From Psychrobacter sp. P11F6 (GTDB taxonomy: Bacteria; Pseudomonadota; Gammaproteobacteria; Pseudomonadales; Moraxellaceae), in the NCBI RefSeq assembly GCF_001435295.1, contig NZ_CM003594.1:992001-1056000 (forward strand): DNA of 64,000 nt. The letters run 5' to 3'. The translations under genes and the position numbers were made by a program. Every line of letters begins with the position of its first letter. Position 1 is the stretch's first letter. The notes under the pieces are model-generated. The model was not told the DNA's origin. It did not search any database and worked only from the letters and a program-made list of their open reading frames with translations. Shown here one piece after another: positions 46,794 to 58,600 of the stretch.

Positions 46794-48289
46794 TAGCGTA
46801 ACCCTCCATCATCGACGTCGTTTGCAGGAGTATCTATATCTTCTTCAGTACTCTTAGCAGGATTGCTATCGCCACTGAGCGCACGACCTTGGCTTTCGGT
46901 CACTGAGTGCTCATAGAAATTATCATCGGCAGGATCTTCGTACGGTTTTGGCCCTTGAGCAATCAAGCGTAGAATATAAAAACTGCCTGCACCGAAGACA
47001 AATATATAGAGGACAATAAAACCAATCAACGTGGTTGCCACTTGCTGTGCTGCGAGCGGTGACATACTTTCTGCGGTTCGTATCACACCATATACAGTCC
47101 ACGGTTGACGTCCTGTCTCGGTCACAAACCAGCCCGCCAGTAATGCGATAAAGCCGAGTGGGGTCATCATCATCCAAGCACGGTGGAACCAGACACTTTC
47201 GGGATTATATTGCTGTTTTTTAAAGTATTTATAGAGACTAAATAAGCCGACTAGCACCATTAACATGCCAATACCAACCATGATGCGAAATGCCCAGAAT
47301 ACAATCATGACCGGTGGTTGGTCTTCAGGTGCCCAGTTTTTTAGACCTTTAACTTCCCCATCTAACGAATGGGTAAGAATCAAACCTGAAACATAGGGAA
47401 TGCTTATTTCATATTTATTGGTTTGGTTTTCTTGGTCAGGAATAGCGAATAAGCGTAACGCTGCGCCGCGCTCATCCTCCCAAATACCTTCCATCGCTGC
47501 GACTTTGGCTGGCTGATGCTCTAAAGTATTCAGACCATGCTCATCGCCAATCAATACTTGAGCGGGTGCGACAAATATCGCCATAATCATGGCCATACCT
47601 AGCATAACGCGACCATGTTGACGGTGTTCGGTATGCTTTTTAGATTGAATATAATAAGCACCAACCCCGCCAATGACAAAGGCAGTCGTCAAGAATGCCG
47701 CTGTCATCATATGAGCATAGCGGTAAGGGAATGAAGGGCTAAAAATGATCTCAAGCCAGTTGGTAGGATATAAAAGTCCATCTGCGCCCATCATAAAGCC
47801 TTGCGGCGTCTGCATAAAGCTGTTGGCGGCTAAAATCCAAAAGCCTGAAATCAGTGTACCAATGGCGACAATGGCAGTGGAAGCGAAATGCATACGCTTG
47901 CTCACGCGCCCCCAACCAAATAGCATAATACCTAAAAAGGACGCTTCTAAGAAAAACGCGGTCAATACTTCGTAGGCGAGTAGTGGGCCCAACACGTTAC
48001 CGGCTTTGTCAGAAAAGACCGCCCAGTTAGTACCGAACTGGTAGGACATTACTACACCAGATACCACGCCTAAGCCGAAAACAACGGCAAATATCTTGAC
48101 CCAATGCTTGTAGACTTCAGCATAGATAGGCTCGCCTGTTTTGAGCCAACGGAATTCAAGTACCGTTAACCAGCTGGCAAGTCCGATAGAAAACGCGGGA
48201 AAAACAATATGAAACGAGATAACAAAAGCGAATTGGATACGCGCGAGCATCAGCGCATCGAGCTGGTCAATCATAAACGTAGCGAACAT
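46793..48289 (-). CDS. cydA: cytochrome bd-type ubiquinol oxidase subunit I (CIO type)
   Basis: Heme-bearing subunit with quinol oxidation site. About nine membrane spans; His of ARIQFAFVISFHIVFP is the high-spin heme region, and ETGRQPWTVYG is the conserved GRQPW motif. The periplasmic Q-loop is short, the feature of cyanide-insensitive (CioA) oxidases, so I call it CIO type, but it could equally be labelled CydA. The last 60 residues are polar. AAGGG precedes the ATG. The bd/CIO enzyme is a non-proton-pumping terminal oxidase, useful at low O2 or under respiratory inhibition. Confidence 0.93.
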   Translation of the reverse strand: MFATFMIDQLDALMLARIQFAFVISFHIVFPAFSIGLASWLTVLEFRWLKTGEPIYAEVYKHWVKIFAVVFGLGVVSGVVMSYQFGTNWAVFSDKAGNVLGPLLAYEVLTAFFLEASFLGIMLFGWGRVSKRMHFASTAIVAIGTLISGFWILAANSFMQTPQGFMMGADGLLYPTNWLEIIFSPSFPYRYAHMMTAAFLTTAFVIGGVGAYYIQSKKHTEHRQHGRVMLGMAMIMAIFVAPAQVLIGDEHGLNTLEHQPAKVAAMEGIWEDERGAALRLFAIPDQENQTNKYEISIPYVSGLILTHSLDGEVKGLKNWAPEDQPPVMIVFWAFRIMVGIGMLMVLVGLFSLYKYFKKQQYNPESVWFHRAWMMMTPLGFIALLAGWFVTETGRQPWTVYGVIRTAESMSPLAAQQVATTLIGFIVLYIFVFGAGSFYILRLIAQGPKPYEDPADDNFYEHSVTESQGRALSGDSNPAKSTEEDIDTPANDVDDGGLR

Positions 48290-48677
48290 AAACGGTTACC
48301 CTTATCTGTTAGCTGAATAGCGCTGGCTTCCATAAAACGCTCAAGTAACTGCCCGCAGTCGTCTATAGATTAAGGTAAAAAATAGTACGGGCAATGGCTC
48401 AGTGTTGATTAGCGAGCAATCTTAGGGATAGAGTGCGGCTAAGCTAACGACTGTTTAGCTGAATTAAGTAATTTATATCCCTATAAATTAATACATTACT
48501 GTCAGGTGCTGTCAATATATTATGCGCTTCCCTCGATGCACACGCAAGCTGCGCAACAGATTGGTCGCATACCTGATAGTCATTAAAAACTGCTGAGATA
48601 AACCCAGATATATCAGACTAATCGCTTGGGAAAACAAAGTGTTATCAAGTTTACCTTAATAACAGTAATGTTTTATT

Positions 48678-48699
48678 TTTGTCCTAGTATAGGCACAAA
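48678..48699. promoter_or_regulatory. imperfect dyad in the spacer upstream of cydA
   Basis: TTTGTCCTAGTATAGGCACAAA pairs with itself apart from one bulged base. It lies in the 503-bp gap between cydA and the large lipoprotein gene; no gene or other clear signal was seen in that gap. Confidence 0.25.
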
Positions 48700-48792
48700 T
48701 ATCCAACAGAGTACAAAGTTGCAAAGCCATCTGCTTTACTCTTAATTTTAAAGTGCAAAGACCAGTGCAGCGCTATATGACACAAGCAATCA

Positions 48793-51267
48793 TTATTCCT
48801 GCAATTGTTTATGTAAAATCTGGCGCAATGTCAAAATAGTTTGCGGGTTAGTTTGAATGCTATGACCACCGCTGATAATCGTCTCAGAAGCCGCGCCATC
48901 AAGATGAGCGCTGGTATAAGGAACAATACCATCTGATAAACGTTCAGTTAGTGCTTGGCTGATATCTTCATTGACAGTGACGGCTGCAACCAGTGGTTGG
49001 GCAGAGAGCTTTGAGCTATCAGAAGGGCTACTTGTACCAACTGTCTCATTTTCAATGTCTTCTTCTACTGCTTGTGATAAATCAACCTTTGCACCAGCTG
49101 GCTGCATTTGCGCCAGTCCTTTAGTAATATCGGCATCATTATTGGCAATGATAGAATGATAGGTCACACGATCATTGATGGTGATGTCTTTCGTCAGTTG
49201 TATAAAAGAGGATTTGTCGCTCAGTTGACTTGCGCCATTTTGTAAATATAACGCACCCAAAGGATTTTGTGCCAAATCACCTTGCGTGGCAATGGTGGCC
49301 AAGTTGTCCGTGACAGTTTTTACCAAACCGACTGGCAAATAGACAATACGGCGCAGTGCCCGAGTGAACCAGCGATCTGCATAGTCAGTTCCGCGAAAAG
49401 GCGCTGATAAAAAGACAGCCGTATCTACTTGTGGTAACGCTTGTAGCTCAAAGCGTTCTTTTAGCTGATCTTCGCCAAATGATGCTTTAAGTGCGTCACG
49501 AATCTTACGTTTTTCACTATCAGACAGCACATTTTGATCGTCTAGTCGATCTAGGTCATCGACCAAGTTCTCATCAGATAGCATCATGCGAGCGATAATG
49601 GCACCCATACTATGACTGATAATCACGCTGTTTTTGCTGGCACGATTTTGTCCTTTAGGATCAGTTTGCTCGTAGGTGCTGTTGATTAACTGTTGTATTT
49701 GATAACGGTTTTCTAAAATGGGCAAATTGGTTGGATAGAATATCTGCCACACTTGATAGTTATCACGCAACTTATCGTCGTTGAGAATATCGTTGGTTAA
49801 ATTGACCCAAGTGGCAGGGCTAGAAGCCAAACCATGCAGCATAATCAGGACGCGCTTGTTGGGATCATAAGGCTCAAGCATGAATAATTTGGGCAGTCTG
49901 GCCTCTGGCTGGCGAGTGATTAAATTGAGATAACCGACGCCATCTAGCTGGTTCTCTGACAGCCACAAGCCATAACCTGCAGAAAAGTTAGCCGCCAGTG
50001 GATAGTCACTATTAAGGATGTTAACGCTTTCGCTTTGGTATGGGTTGTATAAATGAATATCGAGCTTGCGACTGCTTAGTACATCCAATACGCTATCGCC
50101 GCTTGGTTCAATCAATCCTGTTAATAGCAAATGTCCAGTAGGGTAGATACGCGAACTTGGCTTGCTCTCATCTGTGTCTCCATCTTTCTCATTGGTCAAT
50201 CGACCTGACAATGATGACACTAATAATTGGCGAATTGTGGTGGTATAGCGGTCATCCAGTGAGGCCACCAAGCTGATACCTAAGCCTGGGCGTTTGCTGA
50301 TTGAGTTAAGCCCAGAGAGGCGTAATTCGTAAGTGGAAACCAAGTCTGCTAGTGCAGAGGTCTGCTTATGTGCATTTTGCAAATAGTTATTTTCATTAGG
50401 CAAATAAACACCAAGATCATAATCATCAATTTGTATTTTCATGACGTTGACTTGATCAGTAGGTTTGCCCTTGAGCGGTGAATAATTGGCAATCGCGGCT
50501 TGGTTACTGTCATTAAGATTGCTAGCGGATGTGGGCAAATAGTCTACTTTGGTGCCGCCCATCAATTTATTTGAGCCGTTGGTTGATCTATAAAGCTGGG
50601 TTATCACATCATTACTGGCGGCATTATAGATGTCTTGGGTCTGAATATCGGTGTCATTTGGAATACGGTTCTGTGACTGAGAGGGACTTTTATCTTGATC
50701 TGCGCCCTCAAAGTCATGGGTCAAACTGTCATAAAATAAATAGGTATAACTGGATTTGATAGCATCGAATAGCCGCTCTTGATAACCTGTTAGACAGCGA
50801 TTGGTGTTTTCTTGCTGGACTTTAGCTTCTGTATCCTCTAAAGGTGCGTTGGCATAATAAGGATCAAGTGGCGGGCGAGCCAGCGCATTGCGGCAGTCCT
50901 GAGAGGCAGAAAGCTGTCGCGCTTTTGCGTAGTGTAACTCTGCAAAAACTGCCAAAGTAGGACGGTAGTGTTTATTCAAAATACTGTCAGTAAGCTGAGT
51001 GAGGCATAAATCAAACTGCTGCATACAGGCTTGCTCATTGAGCCCTGCCGATAAGAGCGCTGATGCCGTATCACTGCTTAATTTTTTGGTAGTGATAATA
51101 TTACCGCGCTGCGCAGTAATCGTCTTCGCTGACGCTTGCTTATTCACTGATACCGTACTGCACGCAGGTAGTAATGCTACCGCGGCTATCAAGGCGACTG
51201 ATGTGATCGAAAATGGGGGTTTCTTAGCATGCGTCACCATATTTTTGATAGGGCTAGCGAAAGTCAT
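48793..51267 (-). CDS. large alpha/beta-hydrolase lipoprotein
   Basis: An 824-residue lipoprotein (lipobox LLPAC, Cys36). The N-terminal 400 residues have no fold I recognise, with Asp/Ser/Asn-rich loops. The C-terminal half is an alpha/beta hydrolase: LIMLHGLASSPATW (oxyanion loop), HSMG with the nucleophile Ser near residue 550, and a late His in SGGHSIQT. It resembles PGAP1/lipase-type hydrolases. Both a lipase and a thioesterase role are possible. A shorter start at 51240 is possible. Base composition matches its neighbours. Confidence 0.75.
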   Translation of the reverse strand: MTFASPIKNMVTHAKKPPFSITSVALIAAVALLPACSTVSVNKQASAKTITAQRGNIITTKKLSSDTASALLSAGLNEQACMQQFDLCLTQLTDSILNKHYRPTLAVFAELHYAKARQLSASQDCRNALARPPLDPYYANAPLEDTEAKVQQENTNRCLTGYQERLFDAIKSSYTYLFYDSLTHDFEGADQDKSPSQSQNRIPNDTDIQTQDIYNAASNDVITQLYRSTNGSNKLMGGTKVDYLPTSASNLNDSNQAAIANYSPLKGKPTDQVNVMKIQIDDYDLGVYLPNENNYLQNAHKQTSALADLVSTYELRLSGLNSISKRPGLGISLVASLDDRYTTTIRQLLVSSLSGRLTNEKDGDTDESKPSSRIYPTGHLLLTGLIEPSGDSVLDVLSSRKLDIHLYNPYQSESVNILNSDYPLAANFSAGYGLWLSENQLDGVGYLNLITRQPEARLPKLFMLEPYDPNKRVLIMLHGLASSPATWVNLTNDILNDDKLRDNYQVWQIFYPTNLPILENRYQIQQLINSTYEQTDPKGQNRASKNSVIISHSMGAIIARMMLSDENLVDDLDRLDDQNVLSDSEKRKIRDALKASFGEDQLKERFELQALPQVDTAVFLSAPFRGTDYADRWFTRALRRIVYLPVGLVKTVTDNLATIATQGDLAQNPLGALYLQNGASQLSDKSSFIQLTKDITINDRVTYHSIIANNDADITKGLAQMQPAGAKVDLSQAVEEDIENETVGTSSPSDSSKLSAQPLVAAVTVNEDISQALTERLSDGIVPYTSAHLDGAASETIISGGHSIQTNPQTILTLRQILHKQLQE

Positions 51268-51460
51268 AGGTGAGTCCAGTTAGTCGTAAAAGCATGATTG
51301 AGTCAGTAATTTATAAGAAGAAGTGTAGCGTAACTTTTCGAATTAAACTATTTTATTTAAATTTCAAAAATACGGTTTAAACTTCGATAATCGAATCGAA
51401 CACGCATTTAAATAAGGTAGACAGCAAGTTGGGTTCAATGGAGTTTCGCTAGACATAAAA

Positions 51461-51509
51461 AAGCCCCTGACTCTATATTGAAGTAATTTCGATATACAGT
51501 CAGGGGCTT
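51461..51509 (-). terminator. terminator after the TPR-like gene
   Basis: A 12-bp perfect stem (51461-51472 with 51498-51509) continued by TATAT/ATATA, with a T run on the minus strand. It is 78 bp downstream of the TPR-like gene. Confidence 0.85.
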
Positions 51510-51587
51510 AGTCGAGTCAATCTAGCTTATGGAGCAATCATGGTATTTGGTAAATTCACTTAATGAAATTTAAATACCCAATCAATG

Positions 51588-52757
51588 TTAAGCACTAGGC
51601 TTAACATTGATGTCAGGCGCAGGTATATCCCAAATGTAGAATTTACCCTCTTCAATAAGTTTGATTTGCTGACGAATGATGTCATTGTTAGGGTTTTTCT
51701 GTTCAAGACGACGCAAGCGCTCTAGTGCATTATCGCGGCGGTCACTTAATAAGTCTGACTGTGCCAAGCTTTGCTCTGCTTCGGTATAGCCAAGAGACAC
51801 TGCGCGGTCTAGGTATTTTTGACCTTCTTTGAAGCCGCCGCCTTCTGACAACATCATGCCGTATAAGAAGTTGGCTTCGCCGCTATCAGGTTGCAGTTTA
51901 ATGGCACGGTCAACATATTTTCCACCGCGTATCGTATAGTCTGATCCCAAATCTAAGTTACGTCCCATGCCATTGAGTTTAGCGGCACGAATCAATACAT
52001 CATAAGAGGCATTTGGTGATTCAGCATAAGGCTGTATCCATTCAGCCAATACTTTGATTTTTTCACGCGTATAATGGCGCTGTGAGCGGTTAGGGAAGTT
52101 TGGTGGGTAATGACGGGCATTAGGTGAGACGTCTTCGATGAAATCATCAAGCAAGCTCACGTCTAGCTTATCGTTGTTATTACCGTTTTGCTGAGGAATC
52201 AACACAGTCGGTACAAAGCTTACGTCTGACAATTGCACTTGCGGCGTTGGTATATTGGCAAGCTGACCACTACGCAGGTCGACACCAGTAGCGGTCAATG
52301 GACCAGGCTCATAAACTCGAGTGGTGCCAGTGAACTCAGGTATTTTTGGTGCTGGTACAACATCTTGTGGTTGCAATGTACTCATTGGCGCACGATACGG
52401 CTGAGCATTATTTGGCAAAGGAGCGCTTTGTGGAACGCTACTGCTTTGAAGGTCAGTTGGTTGAGTATTGGCTGTCACTGCCGCAGTCGGTGAAGTTGAT
52501 GGAGTACCCTCTTGTGCTGTACTAGCCGCAGTCGGTCGAGCAAGGCGAATCACACGTTTGCTAGAATCCATGGCGCTAGGCACCGATGTGGCAGCAGTAT
52601 CGGTCTTTGCAGCATCTGTTGCTGCATTGGTTTCTGCCGCATTGACAGGCGCTGATAATAGCATGGCACAAGCTGTTGCCAGTGCTGTCAGAGTTGCCAG
52701 TTTAGGCGACTTGCTAGACGAACGGGCAGAGAGAGTCGATTGGTTGATGGCTTTCAT
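51588..52757 (-). CDS. exported TPR-like protein, function unknown
   Basis: A 389-residue protein with a signal peptide (residues 1-41, ending VNAAE) and a disordered Ala/Thr/Pro-rich stretch (about 42-150). From about residue 255 there are TPR/Sel1-type helices (GEANFLYGMMLSEGGGFKEGQ, in parts, then GQKYLDRAVSLG and DNALERLRRLEQ). TPR domains usually bind other proteins. No enzyme motif is seen. It has its own terminator and no close operon partner. Confidence 0.65.
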   Translation of the reverse strand: MKAINQSTLSARSSSKSPKLATLTALATACAMLLSAPVNAAETNAATDAAKTDTAATSVPSAMDSSKRVIRLARPTAASTAQEGTPSTSPTAAVTANTQPTDLQSSSVPQSAPLPNNAQPYRAPMSTLQPQDVVPAPKIPEFTGTTRVYEPGPLTATGVDLRSGQLANIPTPQVQLSDVSFVPTVLIPQQNGNNNDKLDVSLLDDFIEDVSPNARHYPPNFPNRSQRHYTREKIKVLAEWIQPYAESPNASYDVLIRAAKLNGMGRNLDLGSDYTIRGGKYVDRAIKLQPDSGEANFLYGMMLSEGGGFKEGQKYLDRAVSLGYTEAEQSLAQSDLLSDRRDNALERLRRLEQKNPNNDIIRQQIKLIEEGKFYIWDIPAPDINVKPSA

Positions 52758-52778
52758 AAAAATCGTTACCTTAGTTTA

Positions 52779-52800
52779 TTTAGTTGTTATTTAGTTGTTA
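52779..52800. repeat. two tandem 11-bp repeats upstream of the TPR-like gene
   Basis: TTTAGTTGTTA occurs twice in a row, 21 bp before the gene's start codon on the minus strand; a third partial copy follows. AT-rich leader with no known role. Confidence 0.6.
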
Positions 52801-53047
52801 TTTAGCAATTGAATGGTTATTAGCTCATGTCTTTGCGGCAAAATCATACAAATTTTTAATACCCTAACAAATTCAACTGAGCGCTATCAGTAGTAGGATT
52901 GTTAATAGTAACGCGATAGCGTGTACGTCATGCCAGCGACAGCAGGGTAAATGAGAGCAATATCAATAATAAAGCGCACTGCACTTACCATCACAACACA
53001 CTTATCATCACAACCTATCGCTCAAAATCTGCTATCACAGATGGCAA

Positions 53048-53692
53048 TTACAAGTGATATGCCGTGGCTTTCATGCGATTGGCCATCCAGCGCATAGTAT
53101 GACGTACAGGCGGTGATAACGCTGCGCCGCCACTTGCTAATGCCAGCTCACGATGATGCAACTCTTCAATATCCATTTGCGCCAGTATCTCTTTCGAGCG
53201 TTTATCGTGCTCTGGTAATTGGGTGATATGGTCTTGTAAATGTTCGCTGACTTGAGCTTCTGTCTCTGCGACGAATCCCAAGCTAAATTCATTAGAGATG
53301 GCACCCGCGACTGCGCCAAGACCGAAAGACATGCCATACCATAATGGCGTAAAGACACTGGCATGACTGCCAAGCTCGTCTAATCGCGTCTCGCACCAGA
53401 CCAGATGATCGACCTCTTCTTCGGCTGATTGTTGCATGGCTTGCTTGACGCCATTGTCTTTGGCGGCAAATGCTTGACCATGATACAGACCTTGCGCGCA
53501 TACTTCACCAGTATGATTGATACGCATCAATCCGGCAACATGTCGCGCCTCGGTGATAGTGAGCTCAGGAATCTCGTCACTGCTGACTGGTAGTGGACGA
53601 GTGCTAGGGTTTGAATGTGGTACGACAGCTCGTAATGCCTTATCGACCCCAAGTAATAATTGGTCGACTTTGGATAAGGGACGCAGGGCCAT
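53048..53692 (-). CDS. coq7: 3-demethoxyubiquinol 3-hydroxylase Coq7
   Basis: Di-iron monooxygenase that hydroxylates 2-polyprenyl-3-methyl-6-methoxy-1,4-benzoquinone in ubiquinone synthesis, replacing UbiF of E. coli. The iron ligands are in NHTGEVCAQ, EEEVDHLVWCE, ETEAQVSEHL and EELHHRELA, giving two E..ExxH pairs. Length 214 aa is normal. It supplies the quinol used by the bd oxidase encoded nearby, though the genes are not linked in an operon. It is transcribed alone. Confidence 0.93.
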   Translation of the reverse strand: MALRPLSKVDQLLLGVDKALRAVVPHSNPSTRPLPVSSDEIPELTITEARHVAGLMRINHTGEVCAQGLYHGQAFAAKDNGVKQAMQQSAEEEVDHLVWCETRLDELGSHASVFTPLWYGMSFGLGAVAGAISNEFSLGFVAETEAQVSEHLQDHITQLPEHDKRSKEILAQMDIEELHHRELALASGGAALSPPVRHTMRWMANRMKATAYHL

Positions 53693-53884
53693 GATTCACT
53701 CCTGATGGCTTAAATACGATCAAAAAATTAAACTTATCTGTTCTGCTAAAAACATTATCCGTTTTTCTAAAATAATGATAGTGATTAACGCATAGGTATT
53801 ACTATAGCAAACAATCCAAATTATCAGCATCAATATTATCCATTTGATAACACACCGATTGCTATAGCAGCATGTCAATCTTAC

Positions 53885-55216
53885 TTATGGAGCCACTTCA
53901 TCGTGCGTTTGGATGACTGCATTTTTAATATGCTTATTGAGTTTACTGTATAAAAAGGCACCGAAGGCAATGTTTATGAGTCCTGTCACTAAAAATAGCT
54001 GAGGTAAATTGAATCCCAAAGCGTTCAAGATAACGATAGAGAAAATCGCTGAGGTGACCATAAATATCGCGTTAAAGATATTGTTGGCACCAACGACACG
54101 CGCGCGGTGGCTCTTGGGTGCATAGGCTTGCATAGAGGCATATAACGGTACGATGTATAAACCGCCGCTAAAGCCCAAAAAGAATAAATCAGCAAACACG
54201 CGCCAGCTGCCACTCACCGCAAATAACTCACTGATGCCAAACAGAGTCGCATTATTCACATTGATGTTGAGACTTGACAGCGAAAAGTATAAGTCAATCG
54301 CAAAAAGACTTAAGCCGGCGATACCAAAGGGCAAAAGACGTAAGCTGACTTGGTTTTTGGTTAGTGATTTGCATAATAATGAGCCAATCGACACACCAAC
54401 AGAAAATAAGGTTAATAGGAAAATAACCACTGATTCATCACCATGTAAGATGACCTTGCTAAATTCTGGCGTTTGGGTCAAAAAAGTCGCGCCATAAAAC
54501 CAAAACCAGCTATTACCAAGGATGACAAAGAACAAAAAAGGCAATGAATATAAGTAGCGCACCGTCGCCACACTAGTGGTCACAATGTTCCAGTTGATTT
54601 TTAGGTTTGGCTGCATCGCTGGCATGTGGGGTATCAATCGTGCGACAAAATAACCCAATACGGCGATGACCAATACGGTCACACTTATCCAATAGAGCGG
54701 CTGTGTTATCTGGGTTAAAACACCCGCGATAATCATACCGAGTAAGATCGCTAACGATGTTCCCATTTGAAACAAACCATTAGCACCAACCAATTCATCT
54801 TCTTTCATCGCTTGTGGTAAGTAGGCGTATTTAATAGGCCCGAAAAAAGTAGATTGAGTACCCATGAGAAACAACGCAACAAATAACAATGCATACCATT
54901 CAAACACGAACCCTACTGCCGCAATCACCATAATCACGAATTCAAGCAATTTAATCAATCGTGTGAGTTTTGATTTTTCGAATTTATCTGCGATTTGTCC
55001 TGCCAGTGCAGAAAACAAAAAGTAAGGCAAAATAAACAACATCGCGGCCAAGTTATTCAAAATACTGACTTCCATGCCCAACTGACTCGCAGCGGTGTAA
55101 GTCAAAACCAGTATGAGTGCTTGCTTAAAAATATTGTCATTAAACGCGCCCAAAAACTGGGTAAAAAACATGGCGCTAAAACGGCGGTGCTTAAATAATT
55201 GAAACTGATTGGCCAT
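53885..55216 (-). CDS. LplT-like MFS transporter
   Basis: A 443-residue major-facilitator protein with about twelve spans. It resembles LplT and the transporter part of LplT-Aas fusions: FTQFLGAFNDNIFKQAL near the start and LFLMGTQSTFFGPIKYAYLPQ in the first half, with LVGANGLFQMGT. LplT flips lysophospholipids across the inner membrane for re-acylation by Aas. No acyltransferase or acyl-ACP ligase is adjacent, so the pairing cannot be shown here. Confidence 0.82.
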   Translation of the reverse strand: MANQFQLFKHRRFSAMFFTQFLGAFNDNIFKQALILVLTYTAASQLGMEVSILNNLAAMLFILPYFLFSALAGQIADKFEKSKLTRLIKLLEFVIMVIAAVGFVFEWYALLFVALFLMGTQSTFFGPIKYAYLPQAMKEDELVGANGLFQMGTSLAILLGMIIAGVLTQITQPLYWISVTVLVIAVLGYFVARLIPHMPAMQPNLKINWNIVTTSVATVRYLYSLPFLFFVILGNSWFWFYGATFLTQTPEFSKVILHGDESVVIFLLTLFSVGVSIGSLLCKSLTKNQVSLRLLPFGIAGLSLFAIDLYFSLSSLNINVNNATLFGISELFAVSGSWRVFADLFFLGFSGGLYIVPLYASMQAYAPKSHRARVVGANNIFNAIFMVTSAIFSIVILNALGFNLPQLFLVTGLINIAFGAFLYSKLNKHIKNAVIQTHDEVAP

Positions 55217-55680
55217 GAAAATTCCTACAGACGGGTCGCGGTTGCTAGATCAAAGAAAAGCGCTGAATACCGCTTTTAAAGTGAAAGTAATTATCGATAT
55301 AATTATTAACAGTATCAAAAACTTATCGAAATATAGCATAGGTTTTATCAATATTAAGCCGTATAATAGCAAGGCTTTGGTAAAAATACATGCGCTCGAC
55401 GCTATGATTTCATAATTATCTAAGTTATGATTTGTAAATTTTGCATGGTTGCGTCGCGAGGTGTGAGTAATGGCAAAGGCTTGCTACCACTCACGCATGT
55501 CTATTTTTTGATAAAAACATGGTGCTAATCTGACACCAAGGTTTGCGTTATAAAAGGTCATTATCCAAAGCAAGACAGTAAACCATAATTCAGCCAACTG
55601 CTATAAGTTTATTCACCGGTAAGACTAGGCGATTGTTATCGTTCATAATATTGTGCCGCGTGAGGTGATAGGAAATACAC

Positions 55681-58600
55681 ATGAAACACCAGCCTTCAAC
55701 GCTCGCGCGCAATGTATCGATGATGCAGTGTGATACGGATAATGTTCGAGAGGATATTAAAATTCAAGATTTTCAGAGTGACCGTTTTCAAAAAACACGT
55801 CGTACAGCAGCTATGGCAACTCATGGCAATGCGCCGCGCATTCATTTTACGCGTTCAGCACTTTTCACTGCGCTAGCGACCAGCCTGGTGGGTTTCGGTA
55901 TGGCACCTGCTGCATTGGCTGATACCACAAATAATGTCAGTTCTCCTAAACCACCTACGAGCAATCAAATAGCTGTCGATCAATCAAACATTCAACCAAC
56001 CAGCACTCAATCGACCACACTGTCAGATGATGATACTCAGCTCGATATCGCTTTGGATGCATTGCGCCTAAAAAAGGCAGTAGAGCAGGGCATTATCGAT
56101 CAGTCAGTATTGGATGAGTATAGCGAACAAAGCCTAGGCATTAAGAAGTCTGATGCTCAAGATAAAAGCGCTAAAAAACCAGATGCTCAGGGTATGGTCA
56201 ATTCTCAGGTAAATGCCATGGATAATATGGCTGGCGCAAATGATGCTCAGCTCGATCTTTCCAATAGCGCCAATGATGACTTGTTGCAACAAGCCGCAGC
56301 CATACAGCAGCAGGGTCATCAGATGATGACGCCTGAGGAGATTGATCGTGAGCTGGCTTCGATGGACATGCAGAATGCCCAAGATATTGACGACATCAAT
56401 AATAGTACGGACGTTAATAGCAGTACTGACGTTAATAGTACCAACGTTAATAACGATCGCGATTTTGACGCACCAATAGCGACATTAGATGATGCAACTC
56501 CGCCTATTGGTTTAGATGTGGATTTGGATGCAACCAATCTGCCAACTCCTAACAACCTTGAGACATTGGGTAGGAATGAGAGCGATGCTGAAAGTGCACA
56601 GACGGCTGAAGTTATGTCGCGTCCGATCGATGTTAGCGACTCTGTCAGTAGTGGGCGCGTGGATGGAACCGGTACTTTCGATAATGAGATTGTTGCCAAT
56701 GCCAGTGATGAGACCAATGAAGATGGTACAACGTCAGATATTATCAATCCTGATGATTATTTGCCAGACTATCAAGCGGACTCTCAGGGAATAAACCAGA
56801 GTATCGAACAAGCCAGTAAGCCCAAGCCAATGGCACGTAATAAAGGCAATATCGTGAAACGCCTTTATAACCGTTTATTCAATGCAGGTGTGATGGCATT
56901 ACCACATGTAGATACTACAATTTATCTACGGCAAGCGACCGCTGAAGGTGCTGTCGATGGTAAGCCAAAGCTCACCAAAGCGGACAATGACGTTCAGCCC
57001 ATGAAAAACATCAAGGCTGCCCTTGATGATACGACAGTTCAGTCAGTTACCGACTTTACGGCCGCCTTGCCACGCCTGCGCCAAACAGCATTAGAGGCAG
57101 CCCAAGCAGTAGGTTACTATGATATTACGTTACGCCTACGTCAGCGCAATGCTGACACGATCGATGTCATTATCGAAGAGCTGGGCGAGCCGGTACGTGT
57201 GGATAGCCGTATTGTTGAGATTCGCGGTGAAGGCAGTGAACAACCGGAATATATAGCACTTGAAAAAGACTTGCCGCCACAAGTAGGTGATATCTTCAAT
57301 CACCGTGTTTATAAAGATAGCAAGGCGGCCCTTGAGTCGCTGAGTAATACTTATGGCTATTTTGATCAATATTGGCTCAATAAATCCGTTGATATTATTT
57401 TGCCAGATAATACAGCAGATGTATCGCTGGTCTACAATACTGGTGATCGTTATGAGTTTGATGACGTTGTGTTTTTTACATACGATGAAGAAACCAACAC
57501 CTTAACCCAAGATCCTGACAAGCTACCCGTTGAGTTGTCACTATTACAACAGTTGTTTGACTTTAAGCCCGGCGATCCTTTTTATCGTCCAGCGGTGACC
57601 GAGTTTAGCAATGACTTATCAGCGACTCGTTATTTTAATACGGTCAACGTTGAGTCGATATTGCCGCCAGATGAACGCAGTGAAGCCAGTACTTTGGCTT
57701 TTGATAACACACCTACCAATGATAGCGGCACACTCGACGACGATATTAATAGTGATGGCGCCTTAGACATTGCGGATAATAATGGTGCTGAAAGCTCAGC
57801 TGCTTCTAATAGTAGCCGTGTTAATCAAGACAATAGCGCTGATGACGGTGATGAAAATAACGCAGAGAGTGAGGGTAATACGACTGCCAATAGCGGTGAA
57901 ACAGTCAATCCCGCCGACATTGCGGCGATCGATTTTGAAGCTGATGCAGCAACACTTGATAAACTACAAGCTATCAAACAAAAAGCAGAGCGTTTGAGCC
58001 GCTTACCAAATGACCGTGTATTGGATGAAAAAGACCAAGAGGCGGACAATCTTTTGGGTAAAATAAGCGACGGCATCAGTAATATTGCGCAAAAAATATT
58101 CCCTGATGAAGAAAGCTTAATCACTGATGAAAACTTTGTACCACCAACGCTGGCTGGTCGAAAAACACCGCGACAAGTGGCAGAAAGTAAAAAAGTACCG
58201 TTGTATGTTTTTGTCTCTTCAAGTAAGCCGCGCGATGCCCAAGTAGGTCTTGGTTACGGCACAGATACGGGCGTGCGAGCGACGGCAAAAATAGACTATA
58301 ATTTGCTCAATCGTAAAGGCTATCAAGCTGGTGCGGAGACCGAGGTTTCCAGAATTACCAAAAACGTCGCTGTTTATGCCAGTCGACCTTGGAAACATCC
58401 ACTTAACGATAAATTAGATGCGCGTCTTACCTATGAAGAAGAGGTCATCGACCAAGGTGAAGGCAACTTCGACCTCTCTACTACGACGCTAAAAGCAGCA
58501 TTGGCGCGTAATATTCGCCGTGACAGTGGCTGGAATCGCAGCTACTCTGTGAATTACCGTTTAGATGAGCTAGAGACTGGGGTCGATGAAACAGAGTTGG

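Noticed and set aside
48398..48420. A TTGAT-like half site upstream of cydA, considered as an FNR/ANR box
   Set aside because: The second half site matches poorly and the spacing is wrong.
55209..55415. A 68-codon frame in the spacer before tamA
   Set aside because: It begins inside the MFS gene on the other strand and has no good start signal.
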